DNA of 64,000 bases, from assembly GCA_050260775.1 (NCBI GenBank), contig JBLNCP010000014.1:11261-75260 (forward strand). The letters run 5' to 3'. The notes beneath the pieces are model-generated. The model did not search any database and was not told where the DNA came from. It saw only the letters and a list, made by a program, of their open reading frames with translations. This DNA comes from CALABS01 sp050260775. GTDB lineage: Bacteria; Pseudomonadota; Alphaproteobacteria; Rhodospirillales; Magnetospirillaceae. The translations under genes and the position numbers were made by a program. Of the stretch, positions 1-7,869 are shown one piece after another; the first letter of the stretch is position 1; every line of letters begins with the position of its first letter.

Positions 1-191
1 AGCACCAGGTGGACGTGACGCTGGATTGCGGCGGGACGCTGCTGTGGGCCCAGATCACCGCCCACGGCCAAGCCGACCTGGATCTCAAGCCCGGCATGGC
101 CGTGCATGCGCTGGTCAAGGCGGTCACCCTGTCGCGCACCGACGTGGCGGCCGCCCCCGGCCCGGCGTACCCCGACCCGGCTCAAACGTAA
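1..191 (+). CDS. modC: Molybdate ABC transporter ATPase ModC, C-terminal end (partial)
   Basis: Only the last 63 codons are in the window; the gene enters from the left and stops at TAA 189-191. The fragment reads as a TOBE/molybdate-binding tail: it has the pattern L-W-A-x-I-T followed by L-x-L-x-P-G and then ALVKAV, typical of the C-terminal regulatory domain of ModC, the cytoplasmic ATPase of the molybdate importer. The ATPase domain itself is not visible. Other ABC ATPases with a TOBE domain (CysA/PotA type) are possible but fit the ALVKAV segment less well. No terminator was recognised between this stop and the next gene. Confidence 0.6.
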   Translation, partial: HQVDVTLDCGGTLLWAQITAHGQADLDLKPGMAVHALVKAVTLSRTDVAAAPGPAYPDPAQT

Positions 192-261
192 CCGAAGCTT
201 CTTTTGATCCGCTGGCGGCACGCGGGTAGACCGGCGTGGCCCCTCAAGCGGAGAAGCCCCG

Positions 262-480
262 GTGATCAGAACCCCGGAATACCACGACTGTCCCGGTTGC
301 GGCGCCCGCACCCGCCACCGTGTCCAGCGCGAGCGCGTGCTCGCGCCCACGCTGTGGTGCCAGCGCTGCTTTCACCTGTGGATCCGCCCCGAACCGCCGC
401 CGCCACTCCCGCCCCGCCCGAGCGCCGCCGCGACGCTTGACAGCCCCGCCGGAAGCCGATATATCGGCGCCTCTCGCTGA
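262..480 (+). CDS. Zinc-ribbon microprotein
   Basis: A 72-residue protein read from GTG 262 (GGAG about 10 nt upstream). Residues 10-13 are CPGC and residues 33-36 CQRC, two Cys-x-x-Cys knuckles 20 residues apart, i.e. a zinc ribbon, followed by a Pro-rich stretch and a tail without recognisable fold. Function unknown; such ribbons may bind nucleic acid or protein. The last third of the frame overlaps the promoter of the tRNA-Met gene, and the TGA (478-480) directly abuts the first base of the tRNA. The tail beyond roughly residue 45 may therefore be constrained by the promoter rather than by protein function. Confidence 0.6.
   Translation: MIRTPEYHDCPGCGARTRHRVQRERVLAPTLWCQRCFHLWIRPEPPPPLPPRPSAAATLDSPAGSRYIGASR
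437..465 (+). promoter_or_regulatory. Sigma-70-type promoter of tRNA-Met
   Basis: A perfect -35 box TTGACA (437-442) and a -10 box TATATC (460-465) are separated by exactly 17 nt. The predicted start of transcription is near 472, giving a 5' leader of about 9 nt before the tRNA at 481. The promoter lies inside the 3' end of the zinc-ribbon reading frame. Confidence 0.8.
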
Positions 481-557
481 GGCGGAGTAGCTCAGCTGGT
501 TAGAGCAGCGGAATCATAATCCGCGTGTCGGGGGTTCAAGTCCCTCCTCCGCTACCA
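481..557 (+). tRNA. tRNA-Met (CAU), elongator
   Basis: A 77-nt cloverleaf with the acceptor GGCGGAG pairing CTCCGCT, D-arm GCTC-N-GAGC, anticodon loop with CAT at 515-517, TTCAAGT T-loop and encoded CCA. A regular first base pair rules out the initiator. Its body resembles the elongator tRNA-Met of alphaproteobacteria; the alternative CAU isoacceptor, tRNA-Ile2 (lysidine-modified), cannot be fully excluded by eye but usually has a different acceptor stem. Confidence 0.9.
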
Positions 558-560
558 ATG

Positions 561-597
561 AAAGCCCCTGTCAGGTCAAGCACCTGGCAGGGGCTTT
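561..597 (+). terminator. Rho-independent terminator of tRNA-Met
   Basis: A 16-bp stem (561-576 with 582-597, one G-U wobble) around a 5-nt loop starts 3 nt after the CCA end of the tRNA; the T-rich side is CTTTCCTTT. It also separates the tRNA from the converging aryl polyene operon. Confidence 0.85.
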
Positions 598-642
598 CCT
601 TTGTTGGGTCGTCGTCGGACGCCGCATCTGCGCCGCGACGCT

Positions 643-954
643 CTACTCGCCCTTGTCGCCAGACCGCCCCGTAAGCTCGCCCCACGCCTTGCGGGTCGCC
701 TTGCCGACGCCATGAGCGGCGTCGCGGGTGGCATGGCCGACCGCCTTTGCCGCGTCGCGGGTGCCGTGACCGACGGCCCGGGCGGCATCGCCCACGGCGT
801 GGGCGCCCGTCTTCGCGCCGTCCTTCACCTTGGCCACCGGTGAGTCGGATTGGCCCCGCCGGTCGGCCGCCACCGGGGCGTCGTCCGCCCGTGCAACAGA
901 GACCTGGGTCGACAAGGCGGCTAGTACGGCAACGGCCAACGTGGTCGCTTTCAT
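643..954 (-). CDS. Exported Ala/His/Gly-rich protein, last gene of the APE operon
   Basis: A 103-residue protein starting at ATG 954, with AGGAAG upstream and a 4-bp ATGA overlap with the preceding lipoprotein gene. Residues 1-24 form a signal peptide (positive start, Ala/Val-rich core, cut after ARA or ADA). The mature part has imperfect repeats of an 11-residue unit of the form A-x-x-A-V-G-H-x-T-R-D-A (roughly residues 50-85), low complexity and rich in Ala, Gly, His and Lys. The pattern suggests an amphipathic helix; no enzymatic motif is visible. No function is recognised. Its position as last gene of a polyene-lipid operon suggests a periplasmic accessory role, which is inference. Confidence 0.75.
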   Translation of the reverse strand: MKATTLAVAVLAALSTQVSVARADDAPVAADRRGQSDSPVAKVKDGAKTGAHAVGDAARAVGHGTRDAAKAVGHATRDAAHGVGKATRKAWGELTGRSGDKGE

Positions 955-1466
955 CGGTTCTTCCTCACGTAGTCGCAGGCCTCGGTCACCACGCGGCGAA
1001 GCATGGCGGTGTCGGCCTCTCCGGATGTCCAGGCGCCGCCCATGGCGGGGCCCCTGGAGTAGAAGGCCGGTTCGGCCACCACCGCTCCGGTCGCGGCGTC
1101 GGTGTAGCGGACCTTGAGCAGCACGGACGCACCGTCGGCGACGGCAGAGATCCCCCGCGCCGCTGCGTCGCCCGTCCGAAGGCTGACGATGATCGGTTCG
1201 ATCAGCAATCCCTCGCTTGCGGCCGTCTGCTGGCGGACGATGGGCAAGTGCCCTGTCAGGCACTTGATCAGGTGCCCCTCCATGCGGCGGAGCGCGGCCT
1301 CGTCACCCGAAGCGACGTCCACCCATTCGACCTTCAACGGTGCCAGCGTCACCGGGGAGTATGCGCCCAGGCCCAAGGCCTTGCTGGGGCCCTCCGTCCG
1401 CGTGGCGCAACCGACTAGCACCGCCGCCGCGGCGAGGGCAGCCATCGTCTTCACGGCGCGCTTCAC
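951..1466 (-). CDS. Lipoprotein of unknown function in the APE operon
   Basis: A 171-residue protein. I chose GTG 1466 because it supplies the positive residues (K-R, K) of a lipoprotein signal and overlaps the apeR-like stop as GTGA; ATG 1445 is possible but would lose the charged start. The lipobox L-V-G-C is at about residues 18-21, so the mature protein is a lipid-anchored periplasmic protein. The remainder is mixed alpha/beta with segments like LLIEPIIVSLRTGD and LLKVRYTDAATG, reminiscent of DUF3313/DUF4410-type lipoproteins, though I cannot confirm the family. It is not part of the core ape gene set known from E. coli. Confidence 0.8.
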   Translation of the reverse strand: MKRAVKTMAALAAAAVLVGCATRTEGPSKALGLGAYSPVTLAPLKVEWVDVASGDEAALRRMEGHLIKCLTGHLPIVRQQTAASEGLLIEPIIVSLRTGDAAARGISAVADGASVLLKVRYTDAATGAVVAEPAFYSRGPAMGGAWTSGEADTAMLRRVVTEACDYVRKNR

Positions 1467-2686
1467 CCCATTCGCTTGAGCACCAACGACGTATTGATGC
1501 CGCCGAAGGCGAAATTGTTGGTCATCAAGTACTCGACATCGAGACTGCGCCCCTCGCCCATCAGGTAATCGAGTTCGGCACACCGGTCGTCGACATTGGA
1601 AAGGTTGACGGTCGGGCAGAACCAGCCGTCGCGCATCATCTCGATCCCCAACCACGCCTCGATGGTGCCGCAGGCACCCAGCGAATGCCCGAAGTAACTC
1701 TTCAGGGAGTGGATCGGCATGCGGTTGCCGAATACCGCCGCGGTCGCCTGTGTCTCGGCGATGTCGCCCCATTCGGTGGCGGTGCCATGGCCGTTGACGA
1801 AGCCGATCGCCTCGGGGGCAAGACCGGCATCCTCCAGCGCCATGCGGAGTGCGACCTCCATGGTTTCGGCCTGGGGCTGCGTCACGTGGTTGCCGTCGGC
1901 GTTGGTGCCGAACCCGACCACCTCGGCGTGGATGCGGGCGCCACGGGCCTTGGCCCGCTCGTATTCCTCGAGGATGAAGGTGGCAGCCCCCTCGCCGATC
2001 ACCAGCCCGTCGCGGTCGCGGTCGTAGGGCCTGGGGCTGAGGTGCGGCGTATCGTTCTTGGTCGAGGTGGCGTAGAGGGTGTCGAATACCGCCGATTCGG
2101 TCACGTCGAGCTCGTCGGCGCCGCCGGCCACCATGACGTCGGCCTTGCCGTAGCGGATCGCCTCGGCGGCGTAGCCAATGGCCTGGCTGCCCGAGGTGCA
2201 GGCGCTGGAGGTGGGAATGACCCGTCCGGTGATGCCGAAGAACAGACCGATGTTCACCGCCGCGGTGTGGCTCATCATCTGAATGTAGCTGGTGGCATTC
2301 AGCGTCTTCGAGCGGCCGTCAGTCATCAGCTCGGCGAAGGCGATCACCGGGCCGGGGCTGCCGAAAGACGAGCCGTAGGCGACGCCGGTGCGCCCCGAGC
2401 GGACCACCGGATCGCCGATCAACCCGGCATCGTCCAGCGCCGCCTCGGTGGCATAGACCGCCATCTTGGCCACCGGGCCCATGGTACGGGTCTTCTTGCG
2501 CGGCCAATGATCCTCGACCGAGAAATCCGGCACCGGGGCGGCCAGCCGGGTATTGATGCCCTCGAAGCGATCCCAGTCCATGCGGCGGATGGCGGTCTCA
2601 CCCCGCTGCATCCGCGCCTTGATGGTCGGCCAATTATGCCCAAGCGCGGTCACGCCGCCCATGCCGGTCACCACCACGCGGCGCAT
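1463..2686 (-). CDS. apeR: Beta-ketoacyl-ACP synthase (ApeR-like)
   Basis: A 407-residue KAS I/II-type condensing enzyme. The catalytic triad is intact: Cys163 in SSACTSGSQ, His300 in NGHGTATEWGD and His334 in KSYFGHSLGACG, with Lys329 preceding. Length and motifs match FabF/FabB. It condenses an acyl starter with malonyl-ACP in the cytoplasm. By position (last core gene, after apeO, apeP and apeQ analogues) it corresponds to ApeR, the second ketosynthase of aryl polyene clusters, thought to help start the chain. ATG 2686 overlaps the stop of the reductase gene by 1 nt, indicating translational coupling. It differs from the ApeO-like enzyme, which works with a chain-length partner. Confidence 0.9.
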   Translation of the reverse strand: MRRVVVTGMGGVTALGHNWPTIKARMQRGETAIRRMDWDRFEGINTRLAAPVPDFSVEDHWPRKKTRTMGPVAKMAVYATEAALDDAGLIGDPVVRSGRTGVAYGSSFGSPGPVIAFAELMTDGRSKTLNATSYIQMMSHTAAVNIGLFFGITGRVIPTSSACTSGSQAIGYAAEAIRYGKADVMVAGGADELDVTESAVFDTLYATSTKNDTPHLSPRPYDRDRDGLVIGEGAATFILEEYERAKARGARIHAEVVGFGTNADGNHVTQPQAETMEVALRMALEDAGLAPEAIGFVNGHGTATEWGDIAETQATAAVFGNRMPIHSLKSYFGHSLGACGTIEAWLGIEMMRDGWFCPTVNLSNVDDRCAELDYLMGEGRSLDVEYLMTNNFAFGGINTSLVLKRMG

Positions 2687-3402
2687 CAAACCATTCCCCC
2701 GTTGACCGAGATCACCTGTCGGGTGACGTAGGAGGCCTCGTCCGAACACAGGAAGGCGACCACGCCGGCCACCTCGTCGGGTCGCCCCAGCCGGCGCATC
2801 GGTACCATCTTGAGCACCTCGTCGAGCGGCAGGCCGGCGACCATCTGAGTCTCGATCACACCGGGGGCCACGCAATTGACGGTGATGTTGCGTTTGGCCA
2901 GTTCGAGGGCCAGCGCCTTGGTGGCACCGATGATGCCGGCCTTGGCGGCGGAATAGTTGACCTGGCCGCGGTTGCCGACCAAGCCGGACACCGAGGACAG
3001 CGTGACGATACGGCCGCCCTTGCGCGCCGACACCATCGGCATCACCACTGGACGCAGCACGTTGTAGAAACCGTCGAGGTTGGTCCCCAGCACTCCGTCC
3101 CACTCGTCGTCTTCCATGGCCGGAAAGGCGTTGTCGCGGGCGATGCCGGCATTGAGCACGACGCCCCAGTACGGCCCATGCGCCTCCATGTCGGCCTCGA
3201 GGGCGGCACGGCAGCCGTCGCGGTCGGAGATGTCGAACGAGACGACGCGTCCGCCACTCGCGCAGCCCGCCAGGGTCTCCACCGCGCCCGCGGCGTCCGA
3301 GTGACAGTGAGCGACGATGGTGAAGCCGTCCCTGGCCAGCCGGATCGCGATGGCGCGCCCGATCCCCTTGCTGGCTCCCGTAACCAGAACCGTCCTAGAC
3401 AT
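2686..3402 (-). CDS. apeQ: 3-oxoacyl-ACP reductase (ApeQ-like SDR)
   Basis: A 238-residue short-chain dehydrogenase of FabG type: nucleotide motif TGASKGIG at 8-15, NAG at 85-87, catalytic Ser137, Tyr150 and Lys154 (YSAAK). The C-terminal PGVIETQM and NGG segments are those of FabG. It reduces 3-oxoacyl-ACP with NADPH after each condensation. In the E. coli APE pathway the equivalent ApeQ is the ketoreductase of the polyene chain. Its ATG lies inside the end of the dehydratase gene (8-nt overlap) and it is followed by the apeR-like gene, so it is co-translated with the elongation enzymes. Confidence 0.9.
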   Translation of the reverse strand: MSRTVLVTGASKGIGRAIAIRLARDGFTIVAHCHSDAAGAVETLAGCASGGRVVSFDISDRDGCRAALEADMEAHGPYWGVVLNAGIARDNAFPAMEDDEWDGVLGTNLDGFYNVLRPVVMPMVSARKGGRIVTLSSVSGLVGNRGQVNYSAAKAGIIGATKALALELAKRNITVNCVAPGVIETQMVAGLPLDEVLKMVPMRRLGRPDEVAGVVAFLCSDEASYVTRQVISVNGGMV

Positions 3403-3841
3403 CGCTTCCCTTTATGCCGTCCTTGGGTTGGTAAAGGTTCAGCTGGGCCTCGGCCAGCAGCTCGCCGTCCGCATTTATGCGGCAGTCGTAAACGGCCATT
3501 TCCTCATCCCGGAACACCACGCGGGCGGTCAGCTCCAGGCGCTGACCGAACCGGAACCACGCGGTGGTGGCCTGGTAGCGCCGGGTGCCCAACAGGAACC
3601 CCAGCCGAACCGGCACAGCCGACGCCAACGCCAGGGCGCCGACATGGACGCCGCAGGCCTGGGCCATCAGCTCGATGCCGACATGGCCGGGCACGCCCTC
3701 GGGCCGGGCAAAGGGATGATCCGGGCGCATCGTCGCCGCCGCCATCACCTCAGTGTCGGAATAGGCCACCGCCTCGTCGACCAGCAGCATGGGGGCAGCG
3801 TGCGGCAACAGGCGCTCGACCGGCCACGGACAGGAGATCAC
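3395..3841 (-). CDS. apeP: 3-hydroxyacyl-ACP dehydratase (ApeP-like hotdog protein)
   Basis: A 148-residue hotdog-fold protein. GTG 3841 overlaps the preceding ketosynthase stop as GTGA; the longer in-frame extension upstream is antisense-type noise within that gene. The start LLPHAAPMLLVDEAV is the FabA/FabZ-like N-terminal helix signature, and HVGIELMAQACG carries the Glu of the dehydratase active helix. It removes water from 3-hydroxyacyl-ACP to give the trans double bond that remains in the polyene. With the separate ApeI-like protein it forms the two-dehydratase set known from APE clusters, where the two subunits work together. Confidence 0.85.
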   Translation of the reverse strand: MISCPWPVERLLPHAAPMLLVDEAVAYSDTEVMAAATMRPDHPFARPEGVPGHVGIELMAQACGVHVGALALASAVPVRLGFLLGTRRYQATTAWFRFGQRLELTARVVFRDEEMAVYDCRINADGELLAEAQLNLYQPKDGIKGSDV

Positions 3842-4983
3842 GGCGCCCCTCCCCGGCCCAGCACCAGGGCACAATTGCTGCCACCGAACGCGAAGGAGCT
3901 GGACAGCCCGGCCCGGCGGTCCGCCGACAGACGGGTGCCGGGCTTGGCCAGGGCGACGACCGGCAATTGCGGGTCGGCTACCCCGTCCCACAGATGCGGC
4001 GGGACCAGCCGGCCGGGGTTCCAGGCCTCGGACAGCGTGAGCCACAGGAAGGCCGCCTCGACGGCACCGGCGGCACCCAGCGTGTGGCCGGTCATCGCCT
4101 TGGTCGAACTGCACGGCATGGCCGCCCCGAACAGCGAATGCACCGCCCGGCACTCCATGGCGTCGTTGAGCGGCGTGGCCGTGCCATGCAGGTTGAGGTA
4201 GGCGATGTCGGCGGCCGACAGCCCGGCATCGTCGAGGGCGCCCCGCATCGCCGCCAGCGCACCGGCTCCGCTGGGATCGGGGGCGCTGACATGGTGCGCG
4301 TCCGAGGTTTCCGCCACCCCCAACAGCGCGATTTCGGCCGGCTCGGGGGTCAGCAAGAACAGGGCACCACCCTCGCCTATGGTGATGCCGTCGCGATTGA
4401 CGCCGAAGGGGTTGCAGCCGGCGCGAGAGACCGATTCAAGTGAGGTGAACCCGGCCACGGTCAGCTTGCACAGGGTATCGGCGCCGCCGACCACCGCCGC
4501 ATCGACCACGCCCTGCGCGATCAACCGGCGGGCGGCTGCGAAGGTCTTGGCGCTCGACGAACATGCGGTTGCCACCACATAGGCCGGCCCGGTGATCCCC
4601 AGTCGCCGGGCGACGAATTCGGCCGGGCTGCCGGTCTCCTGCTGGCGATAGCTGAAGCCGGCCGGCCACTGACCGGTAGCGCGGTGATGGGCCACCGCCG
4701 CCTCGCCCTCGGCGATCCCCGAGGTGCTGGTGCCCACGACCACGGCGACGCGGTGGGGGCCGAAGCGGGCGACCAGGGCCCGGGCCTCGGCCTCGATCTC
4801 GGCCAACAGGGCGGCGAGCAGGCGGTTGTTGCGGCTTTCGCCGTCCAGGTCGGGCAGCGGGTCGGGAATGGCGCCGACCGGCAGCGGAACGCGGGCGCCC
4901 GCGAACAGCCGGGATACCGTCGCGGCCTTGCCGACACCGAGGCAGGACGCCACCGCCATGGCAGGGATGAACAGCGGAGTCAT
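3838..4983 (-). CDS. apeO: Beta-ketoacyl-ACP synthase (ApeO-like elongating KS)
   Basis: A 381-residue ketosynthase with Cys141 (ATACSSSAKT), His266 (LHGTATPLND), Lys295 and His300 (KAMTGHTLGAAG): a complete Cys-His-His site. It is shorter than FabF and more divergent than the ApeR-like enzyme. In aryl polyene systems ApeO pairs with the inactive ApeC (chain-length factor) to build the conjugated chain by repeated condensation without enoyl reduction; an ApeC-like gene sits at the head of this operon. ATG 4983 overlaps the lipoprotein stop (ATGA). No enoyl reductase is encoded in the operon, which agrees with a polyene product. Confidence 0.9.
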   Translation of the reverse strand: MTPLFIPAMAVASCLGVGKAATVSRLFAGARVPLPVGAIPDPLPDLDGESRNNRLLAALLAEIEAEARALVARFGPHRVAVVVGTSTSGIAEGEAAVAHHRATGQWPAGFSYRQQETGSPAEFVARRLGITGPAYVVATACSSSAKTFAAARRLIAQGVVDAAVVGGADTLCKLTVAGFTSLESVSRAGCNPFGVNRDGITIGEGGALFLLTPEPAEIALLGVAETSDAHHVSAPDPSGAGALAAMRGALDDAGLSAADIAYLNLHGTATPLNDAMECRAVHSLFGAAMPCSSTKAMTGHTLGAAGAVEAAFLWLTLSEAWNPGRLVPPHLWDGVADPQLPVVALAKPGTRLSADRRAGLSSSFAFGGSNCALVLGRGGAP

Positions 4984-5546
4984 GGTGCCACCGCCAGCGA
5001 GCGGACCTCGATCTGGTAGCCCCAGCTGAGGTTGTCGAGCCGCGCGGTGCCGTTCCAGCGGTCGCCATCTTCGTAGCTGACCGCGATCAACTCGCGCCCA
5101 TCCAGGCGGACCGAACGGCGCTGCGGGCCGTCTTCGACCACCGCGCCGCTGGCGGCCAGGGCCTGTCTCAGCGCGGCCCCGGGCCAGTACAGCAGCACGA
5201 TGTCGGCGAGCACGTTCTCGGGCCGCACCCCGTCGGGAAGCCAGGCCGCCCGCTCCACCGCCATACGCCCTTGGGCCCAGCGGATGGTCATGGCACGCCG
5301 GCCCAGCGGATCGGTGCCCACCATCACCAGCCCCTCGGGCGAGGCCGACAGCCGGCCCTCGAACACGAACACGTCCTCGCCGTGGCGGGCGGTCACCAGC
5401 TGGGCGGCATCGACGCTGCGGCCCAATTCGGCCGCCTCGGGCAGGCGCAAGGTCACCCCGGGGGCGACCGGCACGGCGTCGACCGTCGCAGGGGCGGCGG
5501 CGCAGCCGGACAGCAGGGCGAGCAAGGGCAAGAGGATCGTGCGCAT
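4980..5546 (-). CDS. apeN: Outer-membrane-type lipoprotein, DUF3261 (ApeN-like)
   Basis: A 188-residue protein starting at ATG 5546, 19 nt after the exporter stop. Residues 1-15 are a lipoprotein signal (MRTILLPLLALLSGC; lipobox L-S-G-C). The mature part resembles the DUF3261 lipoproteins found in every well-described APE cluster between the MMPL exporter and the ketosynthase; closing segments such as LDNLSWGYQIEVRS support a LolB-like beta fold. Probable role: receiving the polyene lipid at the outer membrane together with the LolA-like carrier, inferred from its fold and partners. The upstream in-frame extension to 5639 lacks a signal and overlaps the exporter, so it was not used. Confidence 0.85.
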   Translation of the reverse strand: MRTILLPLLALLSGCAAAPATVDAVPVAPGVTLRLPEAAELGRSVDAAQLVTARHGEDVFVFEGRLSASPEGLVMVGTDPLGRRAMTIRWAQGRMAVERAAWLPDGVRPENVLADIVLLYWPGAALRQALAASGAVVEDGPQRRSVRLDGRELIAVSYEDGDRWNGTARLDNLSWGYQIEVRSLAVAP

Positions 5547-5565
5547 GCGGACGTGATACACGAGT

Positions 5566-7869
5566 TTATGCCCGCCCTCTACGCCTAGCACGAACATTCC
5601 CCGCCGACGGCGCAAGCAGGAAGGCAAGCCCCATCCCAACCAGCATCACCGCCCCGAAGGAGCGCACGCCGGCCACGTGACTGAAGGCGAGCATGCCGAA
5701 GGACAGCGCGGTGGTCATGGTCGCAAGGCAGGTGGCCAGCACTGTCACCACGTCCCGGCGGCCGTCGTCCTCGGCGCAGAACACGGCGAAGTCCACTCCG
5801 ATGGACAAGACCAGCATCAGCGCCATGCTCGAGAAGAAGGTGAAGGGCAGCCCGACCAGGGCCAGCAGCAGCGGCGTCGCCACCACCGCGGATACCGGCG
5901 GCAGCATCACCCGGACGGCACCGAGCCAGCCATAGCGCAAGGCCAGAAGCGGAAGCATCAGCAGGGCCGATACAGCCAGCAGCGCCATGGCCCGCCAGCG
6001 ATAAACCCCGAGCAGGACCGTGAGGTCACCCGTCGGGTCCACGAAACGGACCCCATCCAGCCCCTCGGCGGCGCCACGCAGGGCGGCCAGATCGGAAGCG
6101 CCGTCCAGCGCCACCACGTGGCTCCCGGGAGCCAGCATCAGGGCAGGAAGCAGCGGCAACGCACCGGTGGCCACCACGTCGGCCGGCAGCAGAGGATGGC
6201 TGGCGGTGGCGGGGACCGAAGCCTCGGCCAATCCCAGCGAGGCGCGGAACGCCGGCAACGCCGGTTCGACCCGCTCCGCCACCAGGGCGGCATCGGCCCG
6301 CTGGCGTTTGGCCGAGGGCACGAACCCGGCCGGCGACCGCCACGCCGCCACGGCGCCATCCCGCTTCAGCGCGACAAGACGCTCGGCCAGTTCCTCCTCG
6401 CGCTGCAGCGCCGTCTCGTCATCGGCGGCGCTGACCAGGAAGAACTGGGTCGAACTCGCCAAGCCCATCAGGCGCTGGACCTCTACCTGCTCGGCGACGA
6501 GCGCGGGGTTCAAGTCCTGCTGGCGACGAACGTCGTCGTCGGCGCGGCCGAGCAGCGCCCCCGCCGCGCTGAGAGCGAGAAGCACGGCCGCCAGCGCACG
6601 GCGAGTGCCGGCGAGATCGGGCCGATCCCACAGCCGCCAGAGCGACAGAGCAACCGCCGCCAGCGCCGGGGGCAGCCGGCGCGGCCGGGCTCGGTCGCAC
6701 AGGGGGAACCACAGCACCACCGACAGGAAAGTGGCGATTAGGCCGACCGCCGAGAACAGCGCCACCTGCCTGAGGCCCGGCAGCGGCGACAGGGCCAGTG
6801 CACCGTAGCCGATCAGGGTGGTCAGCAGCCCCATGACGATGCCGGGCAGCACGTGGGCCAGTCGCTGGCGTGGGTCGGGCCGGTCGGCGAACACTTGGCT
6901 GGAATAATGGAGCCCGTAATCGACCGCGACGCCGATCAGGCTGGCGCCGAAGGTCATGGCGATCACGTGCAGTTCGCCGAACCACAGCAGCGACACCGAG
7001 AAGGCCGCGGCCATCCCCGCCAGCGTTGCCGCCACCGTCAGCAGCAGCGGCCCGGCCGAGCGAAACACCAGCAGGATCAGGGCGATTGTGCCGATGGTGG
7101 CGACGGTCCCCACCAGGGAGGTCTCGGCGATCGCCTCGGAGGCCCCGGCATGGGCATAAAACACCGCTCCCAGCCGCACGAGCCGCACCCCCGTGCCGGG
7201 CAGGTATTCAACGGCACGCTCGTAGGCGTCTACGAAGCGTTCCTGATCGGCCAGCGCAAAGGCGTCTCCGGACAGCCGGCCGCTGACCAGGACCCAGCTG
7301 ACGCCGGCATCCTTTACGGTCGGCCAGCCCTCAACCAGGGCGAAACGGCTGGACGGTATCGGCAGGTCGGCAAGGAAGGCCGGAAAGGTGAGCAAGGGAT
7401 CGGCCGACAGCAACTTGGCGTCGGCGATACCGCCAACCCCATAGAGCTGGGACAACGCCCGCTGCCCCAGCTCATCCACCCTCCCCTCGGCAAGGGCGGC
7501 GCGGTCGGCCCGCGACAGCAGGCCGGCGCGGTGGGCGAACATCACTTCGCCGAGACGCTTCAGCGCATCGGCTGCGGGCACGTCGCCGGCCGGGTCCAAC
7601 ACCCCGTCCGTGACCAGGGCATCGCGCAATCCGGCCGCCGCCTGCCGGGCACGGGCCGGGTCCTCATGGCCGACCAGGATGACGACGCGCTGGGAAACCT
7701 GGCGACTGACGGCGGCCTTGGCTTCCGCCATTTGGGGATCGCGTTCTTCGACAGGCAGCAGGGCCATCAGATCGGTCTGCATGGGCAGGCCGTGGCGGGA
7801 CACTACCGCCAGATGGACCGCCGCCACCGCCACCACGGCCAGCCACAGCAGCGCCGCAGCTCGCCTCAT
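5566..7869 (-). CDS. apeM: MMPL/RND-type exporter (ApeM-like)
   Basis: A 767-residue inner-membrane protein with the two-fold RND plan: one N-terminal helix, a large periplasmic loop (about 30-240), a block of about five helices, then a repeat of loop and helices. The membrane motifs GVAVDYGLHY (first half) and SIGVDFAVF (second half) carry the Asp residues of MMPL proton relays. It probably moves the aryl polyene lipid across or out of the inner membrane. Its ATG overlaps the LolA-like gene stop, and the sequence ends in an Arg-rich cytoplasmic tail. Length is typical for the APE exporters. Confidence 0.9.
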   Translation of the reverse strand: MRRAAALLWLAVVAVAAVHLAVVSRHGLPMQTDLMALLPVEERDPQMAEAKAAVSRQVSQRVVILVGHEDPARARQAAAGLRDALVTDGVLDPAGDVPAADALKRLGEVMFAHRAGLLSRADRAALAEGRVDELGQRALSQLYGVGGIADAKLLSADPLLTFPAFLADLPIPSSRFALVEGWPTVKDAGVSWVLVSGRLSGDAFALADQERFVDAYERAVEYLPGTGVRLVRLGAVFYAHAGASEAIAETSLVGTVATIGTIALILLVFRSAGPLLLTVAATLAGMAAAFSVSLLWFGELHVIAMTFGASLIGVAVDYGLHYSSQVFADRPDPRQRLAHVLPGIVMGLLTTLIGYGALALSPLPGLRQVALFSAVGLIATFLSVVLWFPLCDRARPRRLPPALAAVALSLWRLWDRPDLAGTRRALAAVLLALSAAGALLGRADDDVRRQQDLNPALVAEQVEVQRLMGLASSTQFFLVSAADDETALQREEELAERLVALKRDGAVAAWRSPAGFVPSAKRQRADAALVAERVEPALPAFRASLGLAEASVPATASHPLLPADVVATGALPLLPALMLAPGSHVVALDGASDLAALRGAAEGLDGVRFVDPTGDLTVLLGVYRWRAMALLAVSALLMLPLLALRYGWLGAVRVMLPPVSAVVATPLLLALVGLPFTFFSSMALMLVLSIGVDFAVFCAEDDGRRDVVTVLATCLATMTTALSFGMLAFSHVAGVRSFGAVMLVGMGLAFLLAPSAGNVRARRRGRA

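Noticed and set aside
481..557. Possible tRNA-Ile2 (lysidine) instead of tRNA-Met
   Set aside because: Both read CAU; the body and acceptor stem resemble alphaproteobacterial elongator tRNA-Met. Kept as Met, with Ile2 as a minor alternative.
1340..2731. A 463-codon open frame opposite the apeR-like gene, and many similar long antisense frames across the window
   Set aside because: High GC makes long stop-free shadow frames. These have Arg/Pro/His-rich composition, no ribosome-binding site and lie over genes with clear catalytic motifs.
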